DNA of 64,000 nt from positions 248,001 through 312,000 of the forward strand of contig NZ_BBXG01000004.1 in NCBI RefSeq assembly GCF_001570605.1, given 5' to 3'. The notes below the pieces were generated by a model. It was not told the DNA's origin. It did no database searches and worked only from the letters and a program-made list of their open reading frames with translations. Both the position numbers and the translations under genes were made by a program. The stretch's first letter is position 1. Every line of letters starts with the position of its first letter. This DNA comes from Herbidospora cretacea. Lineage in GTDB: Bacteria; Actinomycetota; Actinomycetes; Streptosporangiales; Streptosporangiaceae. Shown piece after piece: positions 25,787-33,339 of the stretch.

Positions 25787-26752
25787 TCATACGGGCCGGA
25801 ACTCGACGATCTGCCGGCGCTCGGTGGAGACGATCACGCCGGGGGCCAGCCCGACGCCACGGGCCAGGTCGACGAGCTGGTCGACGGTGCGCTCGCGGCC
25901 GAGGCAGTAGGCCAGCATGCGCAGGTTCATCTCCGTGCTGACGCCGCCGACCGCCTCCTCGACGACGATCACCCGGCCGCCGGGCCCGGCCGCCCGGGCG
26001 CAGTTGGCGAGGATGCGGGCCGCGTCGGCGTCGCTCCAGTCGTGGATCACCCGGGACAGGACGTAGCCGCCCGCCCCGGCGGGCAGCGGGTCGAAGAACG
26101 TCCCGGCCACGGCGCGCCCGCGATCGGCGAGGCCGGCCTTGTCCAGCGCCTCGGTGGCGGTGGCGGCCGGGCCGGGGAGGTCGACCACCGCGCCGCGCAG
26201 CTTCGGATGGGCGCGGAGCAGGCCGATCAGCAGGGTCGCGTCGCCGCCGCCCACGTCGACGACCTCGCCGAGCGCCGCCCAGTCGTAGGCCGCGGCGAGC
26301 TCGCCGACCTCCTGCGCGCCCATGGAGGCGTCGAACGACGCGGCGATCTCCGGGTGGGCGGCGAGATCGGCCCAGAAGCCCTGCCCGTAGCGCTGCGGGA
26401 AGGCCGCCTCGCCGGTGCGGACGGTGTGGAGCAGCTCGACCGCGCACAGGTCGGCCCGGCCGATGGCCCCGGTCAGGTCGAGCTGGGCCCTGACCCCCTC
26501 GGGGTGGTCGTCACGCAGCCACTCGCCGTCGCCGGTCAGCGCGTAGGAGCCGCGCTCGTGGCGGAGGAACCCGGCGGTGACGAGGTGGTCGAGGACGCGT
26601 ACAAGAGGATCTTCGGCGACCCCCAGCCGGGCCGCCAGTTCCGGGCCGGTCGTCACCCCGGCGGCGATCAGGTCGGCGAGCCGCAGCGTGGCCGCGACAC
26701 GGAGGGACATCGGGGTGAAGAGGTCGCGGCCTGCCAGAGCCGCCCGCCCCAC
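25787..26752 (-). CDS. SAM-dependent O-methyltransferase (acetylserotonin type)
   Basis: 321 residues. Helical dimer domain (MSLRVAATLRLADLIAAGVT, VLDHLVTAGFLRH), then Rossmann core with VVDVGGGDATLL (SAM loop), PGRGIVV-like strand IVVEEAV, and the catalytic-region HDWSDADAARIL whose His is the usual base in plant-like O-MTs. It should methylate a hydroxyl on an aromatic or polyketide small molecule. The GTG at 26752 is the best available start but lacks a clear ribosome site, so the first residues are uncertain. It follows the recombinase gene by 23 bases in the same direction. Confidence 0.82.
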   Translation of the reverse strand: MGRAALAGRDLFTPMSLRVAATLRLADLIAAGVTTGPELAARLGVAEDPLVRVLDHLVTAGFLRHERGSYALTGDGEWLRDDHPEGVRAQLDLTGAIGRADLCAVELLHTVRTGEAAFPQRYGQGFWADLAAHPEIAASFDASMGAQEVGELAAAYDWAALGEVVDVGGGDATLLIGLLRAHPKLRGAVVDLPGPAATATEALDKAGLADRGRAVAGTFFDPLPAGAGGYVLSRVIHDWSDADAARILANCARAAGPGGRVIVVEEAVGGVSTEMNLRMLAYCLGRERTVDQLVDLARGVGLAPGVIVSTERRQIVEFRPV

Positions 26753-26775
26753 GGCTGTGCCATTGCGGTCTCCGC

Positions 26776-27672
26776 TCAGGTGATCAGGGCGTCCAGAGCC
26801 GCTTCCTTGCCCGATTTGACCGGCGGCCCGTAGCGGCGGGTGCTGTCGAGGGATTCGAGCCCGAGCAACTCGGCGACCACGACCGGGTCCCTGCCGTCGC
26901 GGAGGAGCTGGGTGGCGAAGGTGTGGCGCAGCACCAGCGGGCTGAAGGGGTCGTCGGGGTCGGCGAAGCCGGTGATGATGTCGCGTGCCGCGCGGTCGCT
27001 CAGGCGGAAGCCCCGGTGGTTGAGGAACAGCGCGGGGTCGCCGGCGGCGCCCTTCCAGCTCGGGCGGGCCTCCAGCCAGGCGGTCAGCACCTGACGCAGG
27101 TCGGGGTGGACGGGCACCAGCCGGGTCCGCCCGCCGCGCACGCTCAGCCCGTCGGGCCCCACGTCGGTCAGGTCGAGGCCGACGACCTCGGAGATCCGCA
27201 GCCCGGCCAGGTAGGGCAGCAGGGCGATGGCCCGGTCGCGCGGGGTAGCGGTGGCGCGCACCCGGGCGAGGTAGTGGCGCACGCGCCGGGCGTCGAGCGA
27301 GCGGGGGACGGGGCGGCGGATGTCGCGTTCGCGGCGGGCCTGGGGTTTGCCGACACCGCGGCGCTCGTAGAAGTCGTCGAGGGCCGACAGGTAGGTGTCG
27401 ATCGTCGTGGGCGCCCGGTGGGCGCTCTTGAGGTGGCGCCGGAAGGCCCTGACCGCTCCGGTCGCCGTGGATGCGTCCGTCAGCGGGTCGCCGTCGAAGG
27501 TCTCTTCGGCCAGCCACGACAGATATCCGCGCAGGCGGGAGAGGTACTTCTCCCGGGTGGAGCCGGCCAGGGGGGCGGTTTGGAGCGCGGCCGCGTACCC
27601 GGCCAGCACGGCGTCGTGCGCGGCCGACAGCGGGACGGCCCGAGACCGGGTCTTTCCGGAAGTCACACCCAC
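26776..27672 (-). CDS. Tyrosine-recombinase-like protein with degenerate active site
   Basis: About 298 residues with a core-binding (SAM-like) domain (REKYLSRLRGYLSWLAEE, RHLKSAHRAPTTIDTYLSAL) and a XerC/D-type catalytic domain. Arg159 (LAGLRISE), Arg249 and His250 (LRHTFATQLL) and Tyr281 (STRRYG) are in place. The beta-hairpin lysine is absent (VRGGRTRLVP), the first His of HxxR is Leu246, and the later LGH histidine is Leu272. Catalysis is therefore doubtful; DNA binding is likely kept. Start: GTG 27672 or, eight bases after a TAGTAT -10 box, GTG 27666. The promoter carries three TTCCGGAA repeats. Confidence 0.85.
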   Translation of the reverse strand: MGVTSGKTRSRAVPLSAAHDAVLAGYAAALQTAPLAGSTREKYLSRLRGYLSWLAEETFDGDPLTDASTATGAVRAFRRHLKSAHRAPTTIDTYLSALDDFYERRGVGKPQARRERDIRRPVPRSLDARRVRHYLARVRATATPRDRAIALLPYLAGLRISEVVGLDLTDVGPDGLSVRGGRTRLVPVHPDLRQVLTAWLEARPSWKGAAGDPALFLNHRGFRLSDRAARDIITGFADPDDPFSPLVLRHTFATQLLRDGRDPVVVAELLGLESLDSTRRYGPPVKSGKEAALDALIT

Positions 27673-27708
27673 ATACTACTTCCGGAAACACGGATTTCCG
27701 GAAGTAGT
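27653..27708. repeat. Recombination-site-like inverted repeat with third copy at recombinase promoter
   Basis: ACTACTTCCGGAAA (27675-27688), spacer CACGGA, and the exact reverse complement TTTCCGGAAGTAGT (27695-27708) have the architecture of a tyrosine-recombinase core site: two arms around a 6-base centre. A third copy, TTTCCGGAAGT, lies at 27653-27663 inside the recombinase start region. The left arm overlaps the recombinase -10 box (27673-27678). It could be a binding site for autoregulation, an att/dif-like site, or both. Confidence 0.6.
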
Positions 27709-27817
27709 GAGGTAATGTGGAGACACCGAGGTCTTTTCGAGCGTTGGCATTCAGGTCGGCGTCGCCCCCGGCGAACCATGACCGGCCCCCTCGCGGGGCT
27801 GGACGGGCCAGGCGAAC

Positions 27818-28252
27818 ATGACGCCGTCCATCACCACCCAGCGAAGTCCACTCCCCTCCGTCGCGTCCGCGATGCCGCAGATCGACCAGGCCGTCCGGTT
27901 CAGCCTTGACCCGGCGCTCGATCGGCGGGCCGTGGCCGACGGGGTCTGGTGGCCCTATTCCCGGGACGCCGGGGCCGAACTGCCCGGCCTCATCGCCGCG
28001 GTCGACCAGTGGATGGGCCGCGCGACGATGCGGGTCAGCCTCCACGCCGACGCCTGGGACGACATCCCCCACCGCATCCCGGCGCGCGGGCGGCAGATCC
28101 GCGTCGGCTGGTTCCGCCACTCCGATCCGCGCATGGTCACCCTGACGCTCGACGGCTTCGAGCAGGTGACCCTGCTGGTCGTCCCGCCGGGCACCGAGAC
28201 CAGGGCCAACGCCACAGACCTGTCCGGCCTCGCCGCCGAATTACTGGTCTAA
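27818..28252 (+). CDS. DUF5994 family protein
   Basis: 144 residues, cytoplasmic. The core reads QAVRFSLDPALDRRAVADGV, WWPYSRDAGAELPGL, VSLHADAWDDIPHRI, IRVGWFRHSDPRMVTLT, which I recognise as the actinobacterial DUF5994 family of unknown function. The ATG at 27818 has only a weak AGGCG upstream. It is divergent from the recombinase gene, so the repeat region at 27653-27708 may serve both; a TAATGT box lies at about 27712. Confidence 0.8.
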   Translation: MTPSITTQRSPLPSVASAMPQIDQAVRFSLDPALDRRAVADGVWWPYSRDAGAELPGLIAAVDQWMGRATMRVSLHADAWDDIPHRIPARGRQIRVGWFRHSDPRMVTLTLDGFEQVTLLVVPPGTETRANATDLSGLAAELLV

Positions 28253-28262
28253 CCCCTGTGCC

Positions 28263-28332
28263 GCCTGCCGGCCGGATTGAGCGGCCCTTTCACCGCCCGT
28301 CCTGGCGGCGGGCCGATCTCCGGCCGGCAGGC
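28263..28332 (+). promoter_or_regulatory. Three-tier nested hairpin in front of the STAS gene
   Basis: Outer arms GCCTGCCGGCCGGA (28263-28276) and TCCGGCCGGCAGGC (28319-28332) are perfect over 14 bases. Inside them CGGCCC (28282-28287) pairs with GGGCCG (28310-28315), and CCGCC (28293-28297) with GGCGG (28304-28308). It lies 8 bases after the DUF5994 stop and 39 before the STAS start. No T-tract follows, so it is either a non-canonical terminator or a structured leader. Confidence 0.6.
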
Positions 28333-28371
28333 AATCATCCGCCATCCAATCGTCCGCAAGGGAGTTACGTC

Positions 28372-28671
28372 ATGACCGTCCTGGAAACCGGGGTGCCGAC
28401 CGTTCTGCATCTGTCCGGGGACATCGACATCTTCACCACCGCCGCTCTGCGCCGGCAGATCCTCGGCGCCCTCGACGGCAGCACCGGCTCCCTGGTGCTG
28501 GACATGTCGGCGGTGACCTTCTGCGGCGCGGGCGGGCTGGGCGTGCTGCTCCACGCCCAGCGCCGGGCGCGCGCGATCGGGGTCGCCCTCACGCTGACCG
28601 GCGTCACGCCGCGGATGGCCCGGCTGCTGTTCATCACCGGCCTTGAGGGCCGCTTCACCGTGCTGGCCTGA
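28372..28671 (+). CDS. STAS-domain protein, anti-sigma-antagonist-like, lacking the phospho-serine
   Basis: 99 residues of the SpoIIAA/RsbV fold: PTVLHLSGDIDIFTTAALRR, SLVLDMSAVTFCGAGGLGVL, TPRMARLLFITGL. In active antagonists the loop reads DSS or DST; here it is Gly52-Ala53-Gly54, so the serine phosphorylated by an anti-sigma kinase is missing. The protein may be a constitutively active antagonist or a partner in a different complex. Start ATG with AAGGGAG seven bases upstream. Preceded by the nested hairpin. Confidence 0.85.
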   Translation: MTVLETGVPTVLHLSGDIDIFTTAALRRQILGALDGSTGSLVLDMSAVTFCGAGGLGVLLHAQRRARAIGVALTLTGVTPRMARLLFITGLEGRFTVLA

Positions 28672-28688
28672 ACTGCGTTCTGGCCCGG

Positions 28689-29555
28689 TCAGAAGCCCGG
28701 CATCGCGGCCTTCCCCGCGACGACCGTGCTGGTGAGCGTGCCCACCTCGCCGATCGAGATGGCGATCTCGTCGCCCGCCCTCAGGGTGAAGGGCAGCTCC
28801 GGCACCAGGCAGGTCCCGGTCGCCAGGACCACGCCGTCGGGGAAGACGTCCTCGCGGAAGAGGTAACCGACCAGGTCGTCGAGCCTGCGGTGCAGCTGGC
28901 CGGTGTTCGCCTGCCCGTTCCAGACCCGCCCGCCGTCGCGGGTGATCGTCAGTTCGATCCCCAGCGTGTACGGGTCGAGCACCTCCCACACCGGCCGGAT
29001 CGCCGGCCCGGTGGCGCAGCCGCCCAGGTAGATCTTGGCCTGGGGGAGGTAGAGCGGGTTCTCGCCCTCGATCGTCCGCGAGCTCATGTCGTTGACCACG
29101 GTGTATCCGGCGATCTCGCCGTGCCGGTTGACCACGAGGCCCAGCTCCGGTTCCGGCACGTCGATCTCCGAGTCGCCCCGCACCGACACGTGCTGGCCGT
29201 GGCCGGTCACCCGCCAGGCCGCCGACTTGAAGAACAGTTCGGGCCGGTCGGCGTCGTAGACCAGGTCGTAGACGTCGGCCGCCTTCTCGCTCTCCACCAT
29301 GCGGGCCGTCTTCGACCGCTCGTAGGTCACCCCGGCCGCCCACACCTCCATGCGGTCGTCGACCGGCGGGAGCAGGCGTGCCGAGGACCGGTCGTGGCGC
29401 GGGCCGTCGGCGGCGGCGCACCGGTCGCGCAGCTCCGCCACCGTCAGCCGGAGCAGTTCGCCGATCGAGCCGCCGATCTCCGTGATGTGGACGCCGTCGT
29501 CGAGCCCGATCGTGGCCTCGCCGGTGACCGGACCGATAAACCGCACGATGTGCAC
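28689..29555 (-). CDS. Fumarylacetoacetate hydrolase family protein
   Basis: 288 residues. The C-terminal FAH fold is present with metal ligands in DVPEPELGLV (Glu pair after EVRG-like DSEID) and VNDMSSR downstream; FFKSAAWRVTGHG and GTCLVPELPFTLRAGD are conserved. Such proteins hydrolyse or decarboxylate beta-diketo or 2-keto-3-deoxy sugar acids. GTG start, AAAGGAG seven bases upstream; the 3' arm of a hairpin overlaps that ribosome site. It lies 47 bases behind the erythromycin-esterase-like gene, same strand. Confidence 0.88.
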   Translation of the reverse strand: MHIVRFIGPVTGEATIGLDDGVHITEIGGSIGELLRLTVAELRDRCAAADGPRHDRSSARLLPPVDDRMEVWAAGVTYERSKTARMVESEKAADVYDLVYDADRPELFFKSAAWRVTGHGQHVSVRGDSEIDVPEPELGLVVNRHGEIAGYTVVNDMSSRTIEGENPLYLPQAKIYLGGCATGPAIRPVWEVLDPYTLGIELTITRDGGRVWNGQANTGQLHRRLDDLVGYLFREDVFPDGVVLATGTCLVPELPFTLRAGDEIAISIGEVGTLTSTVVAGKAAMPGF

Positions 29556-29564
29556 TAAATGCTC

Positions 29565-29598
29565 CTTTGGGTGGTTCCTCCGGGCCATCCTCCCAAAG
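29565..29598 (-). promoter_or_regulatory. Hairpin overlapping the ribosome site of the FAH gene
   Basis: In minus-strand sense CTTTGGG (29598-29592) and CCCAAAG (29571-29565) pair, with TGG/CCA inside the loop able to extend the stem. The downstream arm supplies the AAAG of the AAAGGAG ribosome site. It could terminate the upstream gene or hide the ribosome site. Confidence 0.4.
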
Positions 29599-29602
29599 CC
29601 CC

Positions 29603-30730
29603 TCAGGCGGGAGCCACGCTGCTCGCGTCGGCGACGTGGAGAAGGGCGTCGGCGCCGGTCAGGGTCGCGGAGGTGAGCGGGAAGTAGCCCTGCGGCGGGG
29701 TGGTGTCGGTCCGGGTCACGCCCTCGGGCATCTCGGTGGTGAGGCCCCACGTGGAGAACCCGGCCCGGGCCTCGTAGGTGCCCGGCGCGGGGTCCGCCAG
29801 GCCGACGGCCCGGCTGCGGCCGAGGCCGCCGGCGATGAAGGCGTAGCGGTCGCCCCACAGCGCGGCGACGATGGAACCCGCGCCGTGCCAGGTCACCGCC
29901 TTGTCGCCCATCCGCCAGGTGCTCGGGTTCTTCTGCAGGTGGGCGTTGTGGGCGAACACGAGGGTGCGGCCCCTGCGGGCCTCGGCGTCCCGGATGTCGA
30001 AGAGGTTCTCGGCCATCAGGGCGTCCCGGACGCCGAGCAGCCGGACCATCCGCTCGCGGGGATCGGCGCGGGGGACCGCGGCCTCGGCGTGGTAGCGGAG
30101 CAGGCCGATGCCGGTGGTGAGGTGGGTCCTGGCCCGGATCCAGTCGGCCCGGGGGCTGTCGGGGGCCTGGGCGTAGAGGCGCACGAGCATGTCGTCGGCG
30201 ACGACCCGCGCCTGCCGGGCGCCGGGGGAGTCGCCGGGCGACTCGGCGGGGTCCATGACCGCCTCGGTGCGGTGCCAGCGCTCGTCGTCGCCGAGCAGGG
30301 CCGCGAGGTCGACGTCGAGGCCCAGGTGGTCGCGGGCGTGTTCGAGGTGGCGGCGCGGGCTGGGCGCGCTGTAGTTCTCGGTGGCGGCGTCGAAGCCGTG
30401 GAAGGTGAGGCGCTCGGCCTCCGGCCGCTTCTCGTTGTGCTCGCGCATCCAGGTGACGAGCGCGCGGAAGTGGTCCTTCTCGCCCCAGCCGTGGGTGAAA
30501 CCGTCGCGCATGACCGTGTCCAGGTCTTGGCCGCCGCCCTGGACGTGATCGTTCACGAGGAGGGCGGCGGTGCGGCCTGTCTCCAGCGCGATCGAGCGGA
30601 AGCCCTCGCCCGCCAGCCGGGCGAGGAAGTCGTTGCGGAGCCACCCGAAGGCGGGCTCGGTGTGGGCCGGCTCGCCGAGGCCCAGCAGTTCACATGACGG
30701 AGGGACGACGTCGCGGATGTCCTGACTCAT
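29603..30730 (-). CDS. Erythromycin esterase family protein
   Basis: 375 residues. LGLGEPAHTEPAFGWLRNDF (near the start), SIALETGR, DAATENY and FAHNAHLQKN are the conserved acidic and histidine motifs of the EreA/ChaN-like esterase family. Members hydrolyse macrolide lactones (EreA/B) or act as succinoglycan-type or unknown esterases. The ATG (MSQDIRDV) at 30730 is eight bases behind a TACGAT -10 box, so leaderless. Whether it inactivates macrolides cannot be told; no other resistance gene is near. It is divergent from a MerR regulator. Confidence 0.85.
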   Translation of the reverse strand: MSQDIRDVVPPSCELLGLGEPAHTEPAFGWLRNDFLARLAGEGFRSIALETGRTAALLVNDHVQGGGQDLDTVMRDGFTHGWGEKDHFRALVTWMREHNEKRPEAERLTFHGFDAATENYSAPSPRRHLEHARDHLGLDVDLAALLGDDERWHRTEAVMDPAESPGDSPGARQARVVADDMLVRLYAQAPDSPRADWIRARTHLTTGIGLLRYHAEAAVPRADPRERMVRLLGVRDALMAENLFDIRDAEARRGRTLVFAHNAHLQKNPSTWRMGDKAVTWHGAGSIVAALWGDRYAFIAGGLGRSRAVGLADPAPGTYEARAGFSTWGLTTEMPEGVTRTDTTPPQGYFPLTSATLTGADALLHVADASSVAPA

Positions 30731-30738
30731 GTCCCGCA

Positions 30739-30744
30739 ATCGTA
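30739..30744 (-). promoter_or_regulatory. -10 box of the erythromycin-esterase-like gene (TACGAT)
   Basis: TACGAT on the minus strand ends eight bases before the ATG at 30730, with no ribosome site between. The divergent MerR gene has its own TAGAGT box at 30798-30803, nine bases before its ATG at 30812. Confidence 0.4.
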
Positions 30745-30811
30745 TCGTTGAACGTCCGGTTGAGACTTTTCCGCACCTTCTGCCTGGTCGGTGCCGCTAG
30801 AGTCTCCAACC

Positions 30812-31696
30812 ATGCGACCGGCCGACCTCGCCCGCGAACACGGCCTCTCGACCCAGGCGGTGCGCAACTACGAGCAGGCCGGGTGCCTGCCGCCCGCGCG
30901 GCGGACCCCCAGCGGCTACCGGATCTACACCGAGGCCCACGCGGCGGCGCTGCGCGCCTTCCTGGCGCTCGTCCCCGCCTACGGGCACGCGACCGCCGCC
31001 GACATCATGAACGCCGTGCATGGCGACCGGCTCGACGACGCCCTGGCCATCGTCGATCGCGGGCACGCCCAGCTCCTGCGCGACCGGGAGACGCTCGACG
31101 TCGTCCGCGGGGCCGTTCACCACCTGACCGAGGGCCGGGCCGACCCGGCGGTGCGGACCATCGGCGCGCTCGCCCGCAGGCTCGGGCTGACCCCCGCGAC
31201 GCTGCGGAAATGGGAGCAGGCCGGGATCCTCGACCCGGCCCGCGACCCGGCGACGGGCTACCGCGTCTTCCGCGCCGACGACGTCCGCGACGCCGAGCTC
31301 GCCCACCTGCTCCGGCGCGGCGGCTACCCGCTCGCGCACATCGCGACGGTGACGCGGCAGATCCGCACGGCGGGCGGCACCGCCTCACTCGTCCACGCCC
31401 TGGACGACTGGCGCCGCCGCCTCACCCGCCAGGGGCTGGCCACGCTGCGCGCGGCGGCGCGGCTCGGCGACTACCTGTCACTTGTGGAAGCGCAGAACCC
31501 GCTTCTCGACCAGTCCCAGCACCACGTCGCAGAGCTTGCCCAGGGCCGCGAGCAGCAGGATCGCCATGAGCAGGATGTCGGTCCTGCCGGTGTTCTGGCT
31601 GTCGGTGAGCAGGAAGCCCAGGCCCATCGACGAGGCGATCAGCTCGGCCGCGACCAGGAACAGCCAGCCCTGGGCGAGCCCGAGCCGCAGACCTGA
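30812..31696 (+). CDS. MerR-family regulator with two HTH domains (TioE-like)
   Basis: As read, 294 residues. Two MerR HTH units are present: MRPADLAREHGLSTQAVRNY (1-20) with SGYRIY, and RTIGALARRLGLTPATLRKW (~110-130) with TGYRVF. This double-HTH layout matches TioE-type regulators. The recognisable family sequence ends near 31478 (AARLGDYLSLVE), but no stop occurs until 31694, so about 72 residues are encoded on the antisense strand of the convergent permease gene; they are Gln/Glu-rich and not family-like. The original stop was probably lost. Divergent partner: the erythromycin-esterase-like gene. Confidence 0.8.
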   Translation: MRPADLAREHGLSTQAVRNYEQAGCLPPARRTPSGYRIYTEAHAAALRAFLALVPAYGHATAADIMNAVHGDRLDDALAIVDRGHAQLLRDRETLDVVRGAVHHLTEGRADPAVRTIGALARRLGLTPATLRKWEQAGILDPARDPATGYRVFRADDVRDAELAHLLRRGGYPLAHIATVTRQIRTAGGTASLVHALDDWRRRLTRQGLATLRAAARLGDYLSLVEAQNPLLDQSQHHVAELAQGREQQDRHEQDVGPAGVLAVGEQEAQAHRRGDQLGRDQEQPALGEPEPQT

Positions 31697-32332
31697 GAAG
31701 ATCGCCGGGGCGACGCTGGGCAGCATGATGCGGCCCAGCAGCTCGCCGCCCCGCAGGCCGTAGGCGCGGCCGACCTCCACGAGATGGGCGTCGGCGTGCG
31801 CGAGGGCGGCCGAGATCGTGGTGTAGACGGGGAAGAAGCTCCCGATCGCCACCAGCGTGATCTTCGGCCCTTCGCCGATGCCGAGCCACAGCACCAGCAG
31901 CGGCACCCAGGCCAGCGACGGCACCGCCCGCAGCGCCGCGACGCTCGGCGCGACGAACGCCCGGACGCGGGCCGAGAGCCCGACGACCGCGCCCAGCAGG
32001 AACCCGAGCCCGGCCCCGGCCGCGAAGCCGATGATCACCCGTTGCACGCTGATGCCGATGTGCGTCCACAGCGACCCGTCGCCCGCGAGTTCGCCCAGCG
32101 CCGAAAGGACGGAGAGCGGCGGCGGGAGCTGCGCGGTCGAGTAGGCCCCCGACGAGGCCGCGGCCTGCCAGACGGCCAGCAGCACGACGGGCAGCGCCAG
32201 CGCGGCGGCCACCGACGACCACCGCCACCGCGGCCGTGGGGCGCGCGCCCTCCTCGCCCCGCCCGCCGCGGGCCCCGGCTCGTCCGTGTGCTCGGACGAG
32301 CCGGTCGTGCCGGTCGTGCCGGGTGAGGTCAC
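31478..32332 (-). CDS. ssuC: ABC importer permease, SsuC/TauC-like
   Basis: 284 residues. After a charged ~40-residue N-terminal tail there are six membrane segments, with the BPD_transp motif EVGRAYGLRGGELLGRIMLP (EAA loop) that contacts the ATPase. Last gene of an ATPase, binding protein, permease set with four-base overlaps, as in sulfonate/nitrate/taurine importers. The 3' end is overlapped by the antisense tail of the MerR gene for 219 bases. Symbol by family; the substrate is inferred. Confidence 0.88.
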   Translation of the reverse strand: MTSPGTTGTTGSSEHTDEPGPAAGGARRARAPRPRWRWSSVAAALALPVVLLAVWQAAASSGAYSTAQLPPPLSVLSALGELAGDGSLWTHIGISVQRVIIGFAAGAGLGFLLGAVVGLSARVRAFVAPSVAALRAVPSLAWVPLLVLWLGIGEGPKITLVAIGSFFPVYTTISAALAHADAHLVEVGRAYGLRGGELLGRIMLPSVAPAIFSGLRLGLAQGWLFLVAAELIASSMGLGFLLTDSQNTGRTDILLMAILLLAALGKLCDVVLGLVEKRVLRFHK

Positions 32333-33339
32333 GGCTTGGCCGCCGCTTCGGCGAACTTCGGCTCCAGCAGGGTGTCGAGCGCGGTCCTGGCGTCCTGCTC
32401 GGTCTTGACCTGCTTCTCCTCGACGAGCGTCGGGAGGATGCGCTCCAGCACCGCGCGCTGGTCGGCGCCGGGAACCGGGCTGACGGTCAGGTTGGTGCGC
32501 TCGGTCAGCACCAGCTTGGCGACGTCGGGGGAGACCTTCGACTCCTTCGACAGCAGCTCGACGGCGGCGTCGGGGTTCTTCTGGATCCAGTCACGGGCCT
32601 TCTCGTAGGCGTTCACCGTCGCCTGGACGAGATCGGGGTGCTCGGTGATGAACGCCTCCCTGGCGTTGAGGAAGCCGTAGGAGTTGAAGCCCGGGTTGCG
32701 GTAGATGAGCTTGGAGCCCGCGTCGATCTGGCTCTGCGCCATCAGCGGGTCGAGCCCGGCCCACGCGTCGACGTCGCCGCGCTCCAGGGCGGTCTTGCCG
32801 TCGGCGTGCTGGAGGTTGACCACCTCGACGTCGGTGGCGGCGAGGCCGGCCTCGTGCAGCGACTGGAGGAGGAAGAAGTAGGGGTCGGTGCCCTTGGTGG
32901 CCGCGACCTTCTTGCCCTTGAGCCCCGCGACGTCGGTGATCCCCGAGTCCTTCGCCACCACGACGGCGGCCCACTCGGGCTGGCTGAAGATGCCGACGGC
33001 CTTGATGGGCGTGCCGTTCGACCGGGCCTGGAACGCGGCGGCGCCGGCCGTGGAGCCCAGGTCGATGACGTTGCCGCGCAGGTTCTCGTTGGCCTTGTTG
33101 CTGCCGGCCGACAGCGTCCAGGTGACCTTGACGTTCTTGGCGGCCAGCTCGGTCTCCAGCCACTTCTGGTCCCTGATGACCAGGCTGGAGGGGTTGTAGT
33201 AGGCGTAGTCGAGCCGCAGTTCGGTCTGCGCCCCGCCGCCTTCGGCCGCGGGCTGCCCGGTCGCGTCCTCGCCGCTGACGCAGGCGGTCGCCAGGGTGGC
33301 CGCCAGGGCGAGGGTCAGGGTGATCCGGAGTCTGCTCAT
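32329..33339 (-). CDS. ssuA: ABC importer substrate-binding lipoprotein, SsuA-like
   Basis: 336 residues. MSRLRITLTLALAATLATAC is a lipoprotein signal with lipobox ATAC. The body is a type II periplasmic-binding fold of the NMT1/SsuA family: LRLDYAYYNPSSLVIRDQKW, DLGSTAGAAAFQARSNGTPI, GLKGKKVAATKGTDPYFFLL, GDVDAWAGLDPLM. It should capture an alkanesulfonate, taurine or similar small organic anion outside the cell. ATG at 33339 lies within the last codons of the ATPase gene. Confidence 0.9.
   Translation of the reverse strand: MSRLRITLTLALAATLATACVSGEDATGQPAAEGGGAQTELRLDYAYYNPSSLVIRDQKWLETELAAKNVKVTWTLSAGSNKANENLRGNVIDLGSTAGAAAFQARSNGTPIKAVGIFSQPEWAAVVVAKDSGITDVAGLKGKKVAATKGTDPYFFLLQSLHEAGLAATDVEVVNLQHADGKTALERGDVDAWAGLDPLMAQSQIDAGSKLIYRNPGFNSYGFLNAREAFITEHPDLVQATVNAYEKARDWIQKNPDAAVELLSKESKVSPDVAKLVLTERTNLTVSPVPGADQRAVLERILPTLVEEKQVKTEQDARTALDTLLEPKFAEAAAKP

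Noticed and set aside
26776-28252. Integrated plasmid or prophage marked by the recombinase
   Set aside because: No direct-repeat att pair, tRNA target, replication or phage genes are in the neighbourhood, and base composition does not change.
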